Shown here piece by piece: positions 35,114 to 44,968 of a DNA stretch of 64,000 nt; position 1 is the first letter of the stretch, and the number at the start of each line of letters is the position of its first letter. The notes under the pieces were generated by a model, which ran no database searches, was not told where the DNA came from, and saw only the letters and a list, made by a program, of their open reading frames with translations. The stretch lies in the NCBI GenBank assembly GCA_964638155.1, contig CAZWYI010000001.1, positions 1-64,000 of the forward strand. The letters are read 5' to 3'. This stretch comes from CAYZTD01 sp964638155 (GTDB lineage Archaea > Thermoplasmatota > E2 > DHVEG-1). Position numbers and translations under genes: made by a program.

Positions 35114-35662
35114 ATGGGAGTTATTGTTGTAACAGGTATTCCAGGTGTAGGTAAAACTACTGTTATGAAAAAAGCAGCTGAGGGAAGGGATATAGAATTT
35201 GTAACCTTTGGGACAGTTATGGTTGATATCGCAAAAGAACTAGAATATGTAAAAGACAGAGATGAAATGAGAAAACTAACTCTTAAACAACAAAAAGAAC
35301 TGCAGATTAAATCAGCTGAAAAAGTAGCTTCTATGGGTGATGTGATACTTGATACACATTGTACTATAAAAACACCAAAAGGATATATGCCAGGTCTTCC
35401 TGAATGGGTTATAAATAAATTAAAACCTGATACAATAGTTCTAGTTGAAGCAGATCCTGAAGAGATATTTAACAGACGTAAAAAAGATATATCAAGAAAT
35501 CGTGATCCAGATAGCCTTGAAAAAATAAATGAGCACCAAATGATAAATCGTGCTGCTGCAATGTCGTATGCATCTCTTTCTGGTGCTACTGTAAAAATCG
35601 TTTTCAATCATGACGATAAACTTAAAGAAGCAGTAAAACAGGCGGGTCCAGTATTAAACTAA
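35114..35662 (+). CDS. adkA: Archaeal adenylate kinase
   Basis: 182 aa from the ATG at 35114. The upstream ATG at 35099 is less likely, because a GGTGA ribosome binding site lies just after it and fits 35114. The P-loop is VVTGIPGVGKTT at the very start, as in AdkA. DTHCTIKTPKGYMPGLP and RRKKDISRNRDPDS are further family segments. It balances AMP, ADP and ATP. Position directly after secY is the usual archaeal arrangement. Confidence 0.93.
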   Translation: MGVIVVTGIPGVGKTTVMKKAAEGRDIEFVTFGTVMVDIAKELEYVKDRDEMRKLTLKQQKELQIKSAEKVASMGDVILDTHCTIKTPKGYMPGLPEWVINKLKPDTIVLVEADPEEIFNRRKKDISRNRDPDSLEKINEHQMINRAAAMSYASLSGATVKIVFNHDDKLKEAVKQAGPVLN

Positions 35663-35701
35663 ATATAGTACTTCTTTATTAAAAAATTGTAGGTATAAAA
35701 A

Positions 35702-36367
35702 ATGTTTAAAAAAGTCGATGATAAAGCACAGGGGAGCATGCTAATTTATATGATGCTCTTTATGCTAATTTTAATTCTTTTTACAACCACAGGGTTAGGT
35801 AATGCTGTTGCATACTATTTCGGACTTGTTCTAACCCCTGCCATAGGTTTCAATGGAGAATATCCTCTTTTAACAATTGTTCTAGCAGGTCTTGTTGTTG
35901 TAACAATATCAAGCCTTCTCACAAATTTCTTTACAGACTGGGAAAAAATGGGTGAATCCCAACAGGTACAAAAAGAGTTTTCAAAAGAAATGCAGAAGGC
36001 AAGAAAAGAGGGAAACCAAAATAGGTTAAACAAACTAATGAAGATGCAACCGGAGATTATGAAAAAACAACAAGAGGCCTCTAGTGGTTCTATGAAATCA
36101 ATGTTTATACTTTTTATTTTTATTCTTCCTATCTTTATATGGCTTAGAACTTTTCTTCCAACGACTCCGCATTATTATTTTACAGTCCCATGGGCACAAC
36201 AGGTATCATTTTTCAGCTATCCATTTAATTTTGGTCAAGCCTGGTTATGGATATATCTACTATTTTCCATGGTAATCGGACAAGTATTACGCAATGGCTT
36301 TAAATTTATAAGCTGGACAGATTACTGGAAAAATATCAAAAAAAGAATTATTCCAAGCCTAAAGTAA
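35702..36367 (+). CDS. DUF106/EMC3-like membrane insertase (Oxa1 superfamily)
   Basis: 221 aa. An N-terminal membrane helix, a long cytoplasmic coiled hairpin (QVQKEFSKEMQKARKEG, MKMQPEIMKKQQE), then two further helices and a positively charged C-terminus. This is the archaeal DUF106 layout, which groups with YidC, Get1 and EMC3. It helps insert membrane proteins near SecY. Its place between adkA and cmk is the normal one. Confidence 0.9.
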   Translation: MFKKVDDKAQGSMLIYMMLFMLILILFTTTGLGNAVAYYFGLVLTPAIGFNGEYPLLTIVLAGLVVVTISSLLTNFFTDWEKMGESQQVQKEFSKEMQKARKEGNQNRLNKLMKMQPEIMKKQQEASSGSMKSMFILFIFILPIFIWLRTFLPTTPHYYFTVPWAQQVSFFSYPFNFGQAWLWIYLLFSMVIGQVLRNGFKFISWTDYWKNIKKRIIPSLK

Positions 36368-36377
36368 AAGGTTTTTT

Positions 36378-36902
36378 ATGACCACGATAACAATAAGTGG
36401 AACACCTGGTAGTGGTAAATCAACAATCGCAGAAAAACTAAAAGAAAAACTAAACCTAGAATATATTTACTCAGGTGAACTTTTTAGAAAACAGGCTAAA
36501 AAATATAATATGACCCTTGAAGAGTTTGGTAAATATTGTGAAAAAAATAGTAAAATTGATAAAGAACTTGATAAAAAACAAGTTGAAATATTAAAAGAAA
36601 AAAAGGATATAATTTTAGAAGGAAGACTTGCTGGATGGCTTGCATATAAAAACAATATTTCTTCTTTTAAAATTTTTTTAGATGCAGATATTGATATTAG
36701 AACTAAAAGAATTATGAAAAGAGAAAACGGAGATTTTATAGAAAAGAAAAAAGAAATAATTAAACGTGAAAAAAGTGAAAAAACTAGATACAAAAAATAC
36801 TATGATATAGATCTTGATGATACATCAATATATGATATGGTTATTGATACAGGTAATAATAAACCAGATGAAATTGTAGAAAAAATAGTTTCAAACTTTT
36901 AG
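36378..36902 (+). CDS. cmk: Archaeal cytidylate kinase
   Basis: 174 aa. The P-loop ISGTPGSGKSTIAEKL and YSGELFRKQAKKY are the archaeal Cmk start. ILEGRLAGWLAYKN matches the CMP-binding region and a Lys/Arg-rich lid follows. It phosphorylates CMP and dCMP. It has an aaaggt ribosome binding site and follows DUF106 by 10 nt. Confidence 0.93.
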   Translation: MTTITISGTPGSGKSTIAEKLKEKLNLEYIYSGELFRKQAKKYNMTLEEFGKYCEKNSKIDKELDKKQVEILKEKKDIILEGRLAGWLAYKNNISSFKIFLDADIDIRTKRIMKRENGDFIEKKKEIIKREKSEKTRYKKYYDIDLDDTSIYDMVIDTGNNKPDEIVEKIVSNF

Positions 36903-36951
36903 TTTCTAAAAGGTTTTTAGTAACAGTTTTTTAATTAAGGAAAATATAAAA

Positions 36952-37953
36952 ATGAAAGAGAACAAAGAATTACTTCCATCTGATAAAAAACATAAAAGAA
37001 TTATTCTAAAAAAAAATAAGATTAGTTTTAAATATGGGAAAAAACCAGGGGAAAGAAAAGTCGAAGAGCTGCTTAGTTCTTGTATGATAAATCTCGATAA
37101 ACCTAAAGGACCTACTTCTCATCAGGTTGATTCCTGGGTTAAAAAGATACTTAAAACAGATAAAGTTGGTCATAGTGGGACACTTGATCCTAATGCAACA
37201 GGTGTTCTCCCTCTTGGAATTGGTAATGCTACAAAAGTTTTACAGTATTTACTTCCTGCTGGAAAAGAATATATTGCTTTAGTGAAATTACATAAGGATT
37301 GCGATAAGACAAAAATAAAAGAGGTATGTAAGAGTTATGTTGGAAAAATAAGACAAACCCCTCCTGTTAGATCTGCTGTTAAAAGAGTTAAACGAAGTAG
37401 AGCAATATATTATCTTAATATTTTAGATATTAAAGATAGAGATATATTACTAAAAGTTGGTTGTGAATCAGGTACATACATTAGAACTCTTGCAACAAGC
37501 ATTGGGAAAAAATTAAAAACAGGTGCACATCTTGCTGATCTTCGTCGGAGTAGAGTTGGACACATTAAAGAAGAAAACAGTATTTATTTGCAGGATCTAA
37601 AAGACGCAATTGTTTTTTATAGAAAAGACAAGGATGAAAGATTTTTAAAAAATATATTAAAGCCAGTTGAATACATGCTCAATTATCTTCCAAAAATTGT
37701 TATAGCCGATAGTGCGGTAGATGCTATTTGTCATGGTGCTAATTTAATGATACCTGGTATTGTAGAGTTAGATTCAGATATTAAAAGACATGATTTAGTT
37801 TTATTAGAAACATTTAAAGGCGAAGCAGTAGCAGTTGCAAAAACAGTTTTTTCTACAGAAGATATTATTCAAAAAGAAAAAGGCGAATGTGCAAGACTCG
37901 AAAAAGTAATTATGAAAACAGGTGTTTATCCTTCAATCTGGAAAAAACCTTAA
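36952..37953 (+). CDS. cbf5: Cbf5/TruB-type tRNA and rRNA pseudouridine synthase
   Basis: 333 aa. The catalytic motif HSGTLDPNATGVLPLGIG has the nucleophile Asp79; LDKPKGPTSH precedes it and GTYIRTLA and HLADLRRSRVG follow. Residues about 245-320 form a PUA RNA-binding domain (PKIVIADSAVDAICHGANLMIPGI). Cbf5 works in H/ACA RNPs and also makes pseudouridine 55 in tRNA. It ends the ribosomal operon tail; tRNA-Ser follows 34 nt later. Confidence 0.96.
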   Translation: MKENKELLPSDKKHKRIILKKNKISFKYGKKPGERKVEELLSSCMINLDKPKGPTSHQVDSWVKKILKTDKVGHSGTLDPNATGVLPLGIGNATKVLQYLLPAGKEYIALVKLHKDCDKTKIKEVCKSYVGKIRQTPPVRSAVKRVKRSRAIYYLNILDIKDRDILLKVGCESGTYIRTLATSIGKKLKTGAHLADLRRSRVGHIKEENSIYLQDLKDAIVFYRKDKDERFLKNILKPVEYMLNYLPKIVIADSAVDAICHGANLMIPGIVELDSDIKRHDLVLLETFKGEAVAVAKTVFSTEDIIQKEKGECARLEKVIMKTGVYPSIWKKP

Positions 37954-37987
37954 AAGAGGTTTATTGTTTCCAAACTTTGTTTTTATT

Positions 37988-38073
37988 GCCGAGGTGGCCC
38001 AGCCTGGTAAGGCGCGAGCCTGGAAAGCTCGTGGGGTTTCGACCCCTCAGGAGTTCAAATCTCCTCCTCGGCG
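37988..38073 (+). tRNA. tRNA-Ser (anticodon GGA)
   Basis: 86 nt class II tRNA. The acceptor stem is GCCGAGG/CCTCGGC with discriminator G73, the serine form. The anticodon stem is CGAGC/GCTCG with loop CTGGAAA (anticodon GGA). A long variable arm (GGGGTTTCGACCCC hairpin) and T arm GGAGT-TCAAATC-TCC complete it. No intron and no encoded CCA. Confidence 0.97.
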
Positions 38074-38100
38074 TTTTTATTCTATTTTAATAACTATTTT
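38074..38100 (+). terminator. T-rich terminator after tRNA-Ser
   Basis: Three T-runs (tttttattctatttt and attttt) follow the tRNA end directly, as expected of an archaeal oligo-T terminator. Confidence 0.4.
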
Positions 38101-38175
38101 TAACAAAAAGAAATATATCTCAATTAAAGGCACATAAGAAAAACTAAAAAAGTACCTAGAGTTTTACAGACTAAA

Positions 38176-38733
38176 ATGAACGGGAAAAAAATTAAAAATC
38201 TACCAATGCAAGTATTCTATACATCTAAAGAAGAAACAAATTGTCCTTTAGTTGCTGATCTATATAGAATAATTAAAATTCTTAAAAATAGAGAAAAAAT
38301 CAAAGAGGATTCTGATGTAATAATAAGCTTTACATATGCTAAAAGAATGCTTATAAATAGTTTTATTCAGGATTTATCAAATATTAAAAAAGAAGAGCTT
38401 TTAGAAATAGTTGATTATGATCCAATAAAAAATAATTTACTTGTTATGGGGAAATCTGATCCTAAAATAGAGACTACTCTACATTTTATGATTCATCATG
38501 CAAGAGATGATGTGAAAATTATCGTACAAATAAATAATCAAAAAATATGTGATAATTTAAAAGAAAAAATACCAATAATTGAAAAAAACTACCCTATAAA
38601 CAGTATCGATTTTATGAAACTAGTTTTAAAAACACTTCGAGATAATAGAATAGTTGGTATTAAAAAAACAGGCATACTTTTTGTTGGGAAAAACCTTGAT
38701 GAGATAAAAAAACATATTGAGGAATTATTATGA
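38176..38733 (+). CDS. Degenerate class II aldolase/adducin-like protein
   Basis: 185 aa. The C-terminal half follows the class II aldolase pattern: GKSDPKIETTLHFMIHHARDD corresponds to the G-x-PS-x-E...H...R-D segment, and TGILFVGKNLDEIKKHIE to the NHG-x-GKNLEEA segment. The catalytic Glu position (Glu99) is kept, but the zinc histidines are lost: the HxH site is Gln118-Ile-Asn120 and the third His is Thr165. So it is probably not a metal-dependent aldolase. The stop overlaps mtnA by ATGA. An MtnB or deoxyribulose-phosphate aldolase ancestry is inferred. Confidence 0.6.
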   Translation: MNGKKIKNLPMQVFYTSKEETNCPLVADLYRIIKILKNREKIKEDSDVIISFTYAKRMLINSFIQDLSNIKKEELLEIVDYDPIKNNLLVMGKSDPKIETTLHFMIHHARDDVKIIVQINNQKICDNLKEKIPIIEKNYPINSIDFMKLVLKTLRDNRIVGIKKTGILFVGKNLDEIKKHIEELL

Positions 38734-39683
38734 AAGTAAATGGAGAAGATAAAAGGGCTCTTTGGTTTGAAGAAGATAAAATTATATTTATCGATCAAAG
38801 AAAACTACCATATAAACTAGAATATTTTACTGCAAAAACAGTTGAAGAATGTGCGTTTGCTATAAAAGATATGGTAGTTCGTGGTGCACCAGCAATTGGT
38901 GCTGCTGCTGTATATGGCATGGTTTTAGGAAAAAATAACCCTATTAAAACAGCAGATCTTCTTCGCAAGACACGTCCCACTGCATATGATCTTTTTTATG
39001 CTATAAATTACATGATTGATGAAATTAAAAAGAATAAAGATCCTGTTGGATCAGCTGACAAGTATGTAGAAGATATAATTAAAAGATGTCATAAAATCGG
39101 CCTTCACGGTGAAAAATTAATTAAAAACGGTATGAAAATTTTAACTCATTGTAATGCTGGCGGCCTTGCAACAGTTGACTGGGGTACTGCTCTTGCACCT
39201 TTTTATGTTGCACATCGCAAGGGTAAAAAATTTTTTGTTTATGCAGATGAAACACGTCCTCGTTGTCAAGGTTATCTTACAGATTGGGAATTAGAACAAG
39301 AAGGAATAGATCACGCAGTGATAGCTGACAATGCAGCAGGATATTTTATGAACAAAGGAGAAATAGATATGGTTATTACTGGTGCTGATAGAATTGCAAG
39401 TAACGGTGATTTTGCAAATAAAATTGGTACATATGAAAAAGCAGTACTTGCTAAAGAAAATAATATTCCTTTTTATGTTGCAGCACCTATTAGTACATTT
39501 GATAAAAAAATTAAATCTGGTTCAGAAATAGAAATAGAAGAAAGAGACAGAAAAGAACTATCTATGATAAATAATTGTATGATTATGCCTGATTATACTA
39601 AAGTTAAAAACCCTGCTTTTGATGTAACACCTAAGAGATATGTATCAGGTTATATAACAGAAGAAGGTATAAAAAAATTATAG
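38730..39683 (+). CDS. mtnA: Methylthioribose/5-deoxyribose 1-phosphate isomerase
   Basis: 317 aa of the eIF2B-related isomerase family. Key sites: DQRKLPYKLEYF, MVVRGAPAIGAAAVYG, THCNAGGLATVDWGTALAP with the catalytic Cys, YADETRPRCQG, VITGADRIASNGDFANKIGTY in two parts with the catalytic Asp, and FYVAAPISTFD. It acts in methionine salvage or in recycling 5-deoxyribose. The upstream overlapping gene is a class II aldolase relative, the fold of the next enzyme in both routes. A ribose-1,5-bisphosphate isomerase is less likely, because the MtnA motifs fit better. Confidence 0.85.
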   Translation: MKVNGEDKRALWFEEDKIIFIDQRKLPYKLEYFTAKTVEECAFAIKDMVVRGAPAIGAAAVYGMVLGKNNPIKTADLLRKTRPTAYDLFYAINYMIDEIKKNKDPVGSADKYVEDIIKRCHKIGLHGEKLIKNGMKILTHCNAGGLATVDWGTALAPFYVAHRKGKKFFVYADETRPRCQGYLTDWELEQEGIDHAVIADNAAGYFMNKGEIDMVITGADRIASNGDFANKIGTYEKAVLAKENNIPFYVAAPISTFDKKIKSGSEIEIEERDRKELSMINNCMIMPDYTKVKNPAFDVTPKRYVSGYITEEGIKKL

Positions 39684-39687
39684 ATTT

Positions 39688-42276
39688 TTATTTTCCGAAA
39701 AAATCTAAGATTTTTGAAATAATTTCTAAGATATTTTCTAGATTCTTTCTTTTACCAAGTCTTGGAAAAATATCGCTATAATCAACATTGATTGTTTTAA
39801 TGTTGTTTGAAGTATCGCTATCTCCTACTTTATTTTCTGGATCAACATGTACTGTTATACTTTTAATACCTGCAAAATCAACCATATATTCAAAGTATTC
39901 TGAAAAAGAAAAAGCAAATAAAACACGTGTGATATTTAATTCATCACCCGGTGAAATTTTTTCTGTTATAAGAAATGTATTATCTATTTCTGTTGCATTT
40001 TCATCTCCTTCACATTTGTAGCTAACGCTTATCGGGATTCTATCAATTGGCGTTCTAGTATCTCCAATATTTGTTACAACAAATGAAATATAATTATTTG
40101 TTTTTAATATAGGTCTGTCTCTAGTGAGATGTATCTCTAATAATTCTAAGTCTATGTTTGGAATAAATTCATAGTACATATAGAGATCTTGATTTCCATT
40201 TCTATGATCGGTCCATACAACTCGTTCATTATCAAGCATATCATGGTTTTTATAACCTGGACTAACAGAGTATATTTTATCGTTTAACATTTTACAATTA
40301 ACCCAATTTTCTCCGTTGTCACTAGAACTAGTAAGTAACAAATTATTACCTATATTATAAGTTATATATACACCATTATCTTCAACATAAAGATCTGGTT
40401 TTTTTGGAATAAAAACGCTTGGTCTTACTATTACTATCTTGGATACTGTATCTGTAATATCATGATTATCTTTTATTGTAAGTGTTACCTTGTAATACCC
40501 AGGAGTTGTATAGTTATGATCTATAATTTCACCTGTATTATTTGTTCCGTCTCCAAAATCCCAGACATATTCTGTAATAGTATGATTTGTTGGAACAAAT
40601 GAAGCGTTAGTAAATGTTATTGTTTCAGTAGGTGTATATAGTCTATCATCAAAAGTAAAATCAGCTACAAGAACACCTAAATATATTGTCTTTTCAACAT
40701 AGCCTGCTTCAGATTTATTATCTATTACTGTTAGATTTACAGTATATGTTCCATTACTACCATATTTATGTGTCACATTTTCTGTATATTTTGGACCAGT
40801 TCCATCACCAAAATACCAAGTATAATTTTCGATTTTACGACCGGGATATACTCCAGAAGTACTATTGAAAACAAAAGTTCTATTTTCCTTTGGTTTAAGT
40901 AGTTTGTATGTAAAATCAGCAATAGGTTTTGTATTTGGAACTGTAATTTCTTTTGAAAAAGTATTATTTACACCGTCATCATCCCATACTTTTAAGGTGA
41001 CTGTATAATCTCCAGGAGATGAATATGAATGTGTTGGATTTCTTGCTGTGGAATTCTTATTATCTCCAAAATTCCAAAACCAATTTGTAATATATCCATC
41101 CATATCATATGACTCATCTTTGAACTCTACATCTAAATGCTCTGCAGCATATGAAAAATTTGATATTGGTTTTTGATTTTCCACAATATATTTTGGATCA
41201 GACCAGGTTTTACCAAGATCTGAAGAGTTAAATAATACAAGTTCTTGCTTTCCCCGCGAATCTGTTTCTGCTGTAATATATATATTGTTTTCACCAGTAT
41301 ATATCCTTGGGTGTTTTAGATTTCCGGATAAATTTATACTCTGATTAAGTAAGGGCTTATCTGATGTTGTTTCATTCGTCCATAATTTATGATCTCCATG
41401 GAAAAAAAGGATATCAGTTCTACTACCGTTTTGTATTTCAGATACGCCATATATAGGTGTTTCAATTCCATTATTTTCACCAATGCTAAGTGAAATATTA
41501 CTGCAACCAGTTACTCCAGGAAAGAAAACTATTGTTCTAGAATTATCAGGGTCTTTTTCATCTTTAAATAAGAAAACAGGTGTATCCTTACAATCAAGAA
41601 AATCTAAGTCCTCGATGAACTCACCATCTCCAATAGTACCTATAACCCAGTTCACAGTAGAATCAGGATATTTGTGAACGTCAAGTGTTTCAAAATTAAA
41701 AAAATCACCGATTGGTTCTTCAGATCCGCCGGGCGTAATATTTGTATAATCCCATCCAAAATCAGTAGAAGCAGACGGAAAAGTAAGTTCATAAACAATA
41801 CTGGAACTTTCTGTAGATAAAAAAGCACCGAAAAAATCTCCATTGCGATCTAATTCTGTAAAGCTAGGTGAAAAAGAATCATCAAATAATCCAAACTCCT
41901 TCCAAGTTTCTCCATAATCATTAGACCTTGTAACTCCTACGTTATATTCATTTTGATTTTTATATTCGTAGGCTACTATTGCTTTATCTTCTTTATAAGC
42001 AATTGAAGGGGACTTTTCATTACCTACTCTATCAGTTACTTGAAGATTTCCCTCTCTTTCTTGGCTATAACTTGTTGATGATATTGGATTTTTATTTTGA
42101 GATATAATCAAAGGTTTTATTTTTCTAATATTGGTTGCGCTTATTGTATTATTTTCATTAGAATCTTCAGAAATAATATTTTTTGAAAAAGAATGAACAG
42201 GAGGGATAACACTTAATAATAAGGTTATTGACATAATAAGAGTAAGTAATACCCTATTTAATTGGATTTTTTTCAT
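39688..42276 (-). CDS. Large secreted protein with sialidase-like repeats, PKD domains and a CARDB-like domain
   Basis: 862 aa. Signal peptide (about 8-30). Residues about 75-370 and again about 620-680 have BNR/sialidase-like turns (SNDYGETW, SSDLGKTWSDP, SSDNGENWVN). Between them are three PKD repeats, each with the W-F/D-GD signature (NWFWNFGDN, NYTWYFGDG, EYVWDFGDG). The C-terminal about 130 residues look like a CARDB domain (YISFVVTNIGDTRT, HVDPENKVGDSDTSNN). There is no clear membrane anchor. It is probably an extracellular binding or scaffold protein. It converges with mtnA with 4 nt between them. Confidence 0.82.
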   Translation of the reverse strand: MKKIQLNRVLLTLIMSITLLLSVIPPVHSFSKNIISEDSNENNTISATNIRKIKPLIISQNKNPISSTSYSQEREGNLQVTDRVGNEKSPSIAYKEDKAIVAYEYKNQNEYNVGVTRSNDYGETWKEFGLFDDSFSPSFTELDRNGDFFGAFLSTESSSIVYELTFPSASTDFGWDYTNITPGGSEEPIGDFFNFETLDVHKYPDSTVNWVIGTIGDGEFIEDLDFLDCKDTPVFLFKDEKDPDNSRTIVFFPGVTGCSNISLSIGENNGIETPIYGVSEIQNGSRTDILFFHGDHKLWTNETTSDKPLLNQSINLSGNLKHPRIYTGENNIYITAETDSRGKQELVLFNSSDLGKTWSDPKYIVENQKPISNFSYAAEHLDVEFKDESYDMDGYITNWFWNFGDNKNSTARNPTHSYSSPGDYTVTLKVWDDDGVNNTFSKEITVPNTKPIADFTYKLLKPKENRTFVFNSTSGVYPGRKIENYTWYFGDGTGPKYTENVTHKYGSNGTYTVNLTVIDNKSEAGYVEKTIYLGVLVADFTFDDRLYTPTETITFTNASFVPTNHTITEYVWDFGDGTNNTGEIIDHNYTTPGYYKVTLTIKDNHDITDTVSKIVIVRPSVFIPKKPDLYVEDNGVYITYNIGNNLLLTSSSDNGENWVNCKMLNDKIYSVSPGYKNHDMLDNERVVWTDHRNGNQDLYMYYEFIPNIDLELLEIHLTRDRPILKTNNYISFVVTNIGDTRTPIDRIPISVSYKCEGDENATEIDNTFLITEKISPGDELNITRVLFAFSFSEYFEYMVDFAGIKSITVHVDPENKVGDSDTSNNIKTINVDYSDIFPRLGKRKNLENILEIISKILDFFGK

Positions 42277-42380
42277 AATATAGCCTCATTTTTATTTTTA
42301 TTTAATATTAATTTAACTAATATAAATATTTTGTGCAAATATGAGATGAAATATGCTAAAGAAAAGCCAAAATAAAAATG

Positions 42381-44387
42381 TTATTTTTTACCACTACACT
42401 CAGAATTCAAACAAAGAACCCATGGTCGTTTACCCTTAGAAATAATTTTTACAACAGGAGAATTACACTTCCCACAGGTTTTATCTGTAGAAACAACCTT
42501 TCCCCTCTGAGGTAAAGAATAAGTATTCTTACAATCAGGATAACCAGAACAACCAACAAAACGCTTACCACGTTTAGAGCGTCTTATCAATAGCTCTTTG
42601 CCGCACTTAGAGCATTTACCAATAGTGCTTTGTTCTTTATGTGCACTTTGAATGTTTTCCTTGATCTTTTCTTTTTCTTTTTCAAGGTCTGTTACTACTT
42701 CAGTAAGCATCTTTCTTGATTCTTTAACTGTATCATTAAGAGTTTTTTTACCTTCAGATATTTTATCCATATCTTCTTCCAAAGTAGCAGTCATACGAGG
42801 CCTTACCACTTCACAATCAGAAATCGCTTCAATTACTGCAATACCCATAGGCGTAGGAGCAAATGGAGAAAGGGTGATATAACGCCTGTATCTAAGTTTG
42901 TTAATTATTTCATGCCTTGTAGATTTAGTACCAAGCTGTAATGACTCCATTTTAGCAATAAGGCTTCCCTGGTTGTATCGTTTAGGGGGTTTTGTCTCAT
43001 CTTTTTTAAGAATTATTTTTGAAATATCTATTTCTTCACCTTTAGAAAGATCTGGAATAGGTTTTCTTCTTTCTTTAAAATAAGGATAGATCTTACGCCA
43101 GTTTGCTTCAATCAAGCGATAACCTTTACTTTTAAAAGTTTCAGAAGAAATATCAAAACTTGCTTCAACTGTTTCAGAAATTGCATCTTTTGTAAGAGTT
43201 GCAAGAAAACGCCTTACCACAAGTTCATATATTTTTTTATGACTAGTTGATTTAAAACTCTTTTTTGGAACACCAACAGGATGAATAGGTGGATGATCAG
43301 TAGTCTTTTTTTTGCCACGTGTCGGATAACTTCTTTTATTCTCAAGTGTAAATTTTGTTTCTTTTGAAAAATCAGAATTAGATAGTTTGTTTAAGATTTT
43401 TTTAATGTTAAGTGAACCAGGATAGACTGTATTATCAGTACGAGGATAAGAGAGAAGACCAGACATATAAAGCTCTTCAGCAATACTCATCGCTCGAGAT
43501 GCAGAAATTCCAAGATATGAAGCAGATTGAAGAAAAGTAGTAGTATTAAAAGGAGAAGGTGGAAATTCCTTGTTTTCTTTTTTATCTACTTTTAAAACCT
43601 TTGCAATTTTACTATTTTTAACTTTATCATATATTTCTTTTACTTTATTTTCTTCCCAGAACTGGCCTTCAATATGCTCAGCTTTAAATTTTTCATCTTT
43701 TTTTAAATCTGCAATTATTTTCCAATAAGGCTTTGGAACAAAATTTTTAATTTCCTTTTCACGTTCAACTAGAATTGCAAGAGTAGGAGATTGTACTCTT
43801 CCAATAGATAAAAAATCTCTACCTAGTCTTTTTGCGGTAAGAGAAATAAATCGAGTTAGAACTGCACCCCAAATAAGATCAATAATCTGCCTTGTTTCAC
43901 CTGCACTAGAAAGATTATAATCAACTTCGGCGAGTTTATCAAATGCATTATTTATTTCATATCCCGTTATCGCACTAAATTTTGCTCTTTTAACATCAGT
44001 TAGTTTTTCATTATATTTCTTTAAAAGATCAATTACTTCAACACCAATTAGTTCTCCTTCACGATCATAATCAGTTGCAACAATAAGATAAGGATTTTTA
44101 TCAACTAATTTTTTTAATGCATCACCAATGCTTTTATTACTAACTTTTTTAACTGGTTCAATAGTTATAAGATTTTTAGGAGATATCTTATTCCAATTGT
44201 TATATCCACTTGGAAAATCAAGGTTTATAATATGGCCTCTAAGACCAATTACTTTCCAATCTTCACCGTTTTTATTAAACTCATAAACAGGGATTTTCCC
44301 ATAGCTACTTCTCTTTGTTTTACCACCTGAAAGAATATATGCTATTCTATTTGCAGAAATGTTTTTTTCACAGATTACAAGTTTCAT
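42381..44387 (-). CDS. topA: DNA topoisomerase I, type IA
   Basis: 668 aa. Toprim start MKLVICEKNISANRIAYIL and VATDYDREGELIG, the catalytic Tyr in LLSYPRTDNTVYP, then HPPIHPVG. Two C-terminal zinc ribbons follow: CSKCGKELLIRRSKRGKRF with CSGYPDC, and CGKCNSPVV with CLNSEC. It relaxes negative supercoils. Length and zinc fingers fit archaeal topoisomerase I rather than topoisomerase III. Confidence 0.95.
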   Translation of the reverse strand: MKLVICEKNISANRIAYILSGGKTKRSSYGKIPVYEFNKNGEDWKVIGLRGHIINLDFPSGYNNWNKISPKNLITIEPVKKVSNKSIGDALKKLVDKNPYLIVATDYDREGELIGVEVIDLLKKYNEKLTDVKRAKFSAITGYEINNAFDKLAEVDYNLSSAGETRQIIDLIWGAVLTRFISLTAKRLGRDFLSIGRVQSPTLAILVEREKEIKNFVPKPYWKIIADLKKDEKFKAEHIEGQFWEENKVKEIYDKVKNSKIAKVLKVDKKENKEFPPSPFNTTTFLQSASYLGISASRAMSIAEELYMSGLLSYPRTDNTVYPGSLNIKKILNKLSNSDFSKETKFTLENKRSYPTRGKKKTTDHPPIHPVGVPKKSFKSTSHKKIYELVVRRFLATLTKDAISETVEASFDISSETFKSKGYRLIEANWRKIYPYFKERRKPIPDLSKGEEIDISKIILKKDETKPPKRYNQGSLIAKMESLQLGTKSTRHEIINKLRYRRYITLSPFAPTPMGIAVIEAISDCEVVRPRMTATLEEDMDKISEGKKTLNDTVKESRKMLTEVVTDLEKEKEKIKENIQSAHKEQSTIGKCSKCGKELLIRRSKRGKRFVGCSGYPDCKNTYSLPQRGKVVSTDKTCGKCNSPVVKIISKGKRPWVLCLNSECSGKK

Positions 44388-44521
44388 TTACAACAAGCTC
44401 TATTTTGCAGTCAACATAGATAATCCATATAATTAGTTTACGATGAAATAAAAATAACAATCAATCTTTTGTTTAGTCGAAAATATTAACTAATCTTTGT
44501 ATATACCCACATCTGATAAAG

Positions 44522-44968
44522 ATGAAAATTCAGATAATAATGGGAAGTAAATCTGATACGCCAGTTTGTGAGAAAGCAGAAAAAATATTAAAGGATTTTA
44601 GTGTCGATTATAAAATAAAGGTTGCATCAGCACATAGAACACCAGATTATCTTAAAGAAATCGTTGAAAAAAGCGATGCAGATGTTTTTATTGCAATAGC
44701 AGGCCTTTCAGCAGCCTTACCTGGAAGTATAGCAGCACATACAACAAAACCAGTAATAGGTGTCCCGGTATCTGGTAAAGTAAACTTTGATTCGATTTTA
44801 TCAATTATTCAAATGCCGCCAGGTATACCAGTTGCTGCAGTAGGTCTTGACAGAGGGGATAATGCTGCTCTTCTTGCTATTGAAATTTTATCTGTTAAAG
44901 ACAAAAAACTATCAGATGAAATGGAAAAATACAGGCAAAAAAGAAGAGATAAAATAATAAATGGTTAG
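44522..44968 (+). CDS. purE: N5-carboxyaminoimidazole ribonucleotide mutase
   Basis: 148 aa. IIMGSKSDTPVCEKA, VASAHRTPDYL, FIAIAGLSAALPGSIAAHTTKPVIGVPVSG in two parts, and MPPGIPVAAVGLDRGDNAALLA are PurE landmarks. It rearranges N5-CAIR to CAIR in purine synthesis. A TATA-like box (tgtatatacc) about 25 nt upstream implies a leaderless mRNA. GMP synthetase genes follow without a gap. Confidence 0.95.
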   Translation: MKIQIIMGSKSDTPVCEKAEKILKDFSVDYKIKVASAHRTPDYLKEIVEKSDADVFIAIAGLSAALPGSIAAHTTKPVIGVPVSGKVNFDSILSIIQMPPGIPVAAVGLDRGDNAALLAIEILSVKDKKLSDEMEKYRQKRRDKIING

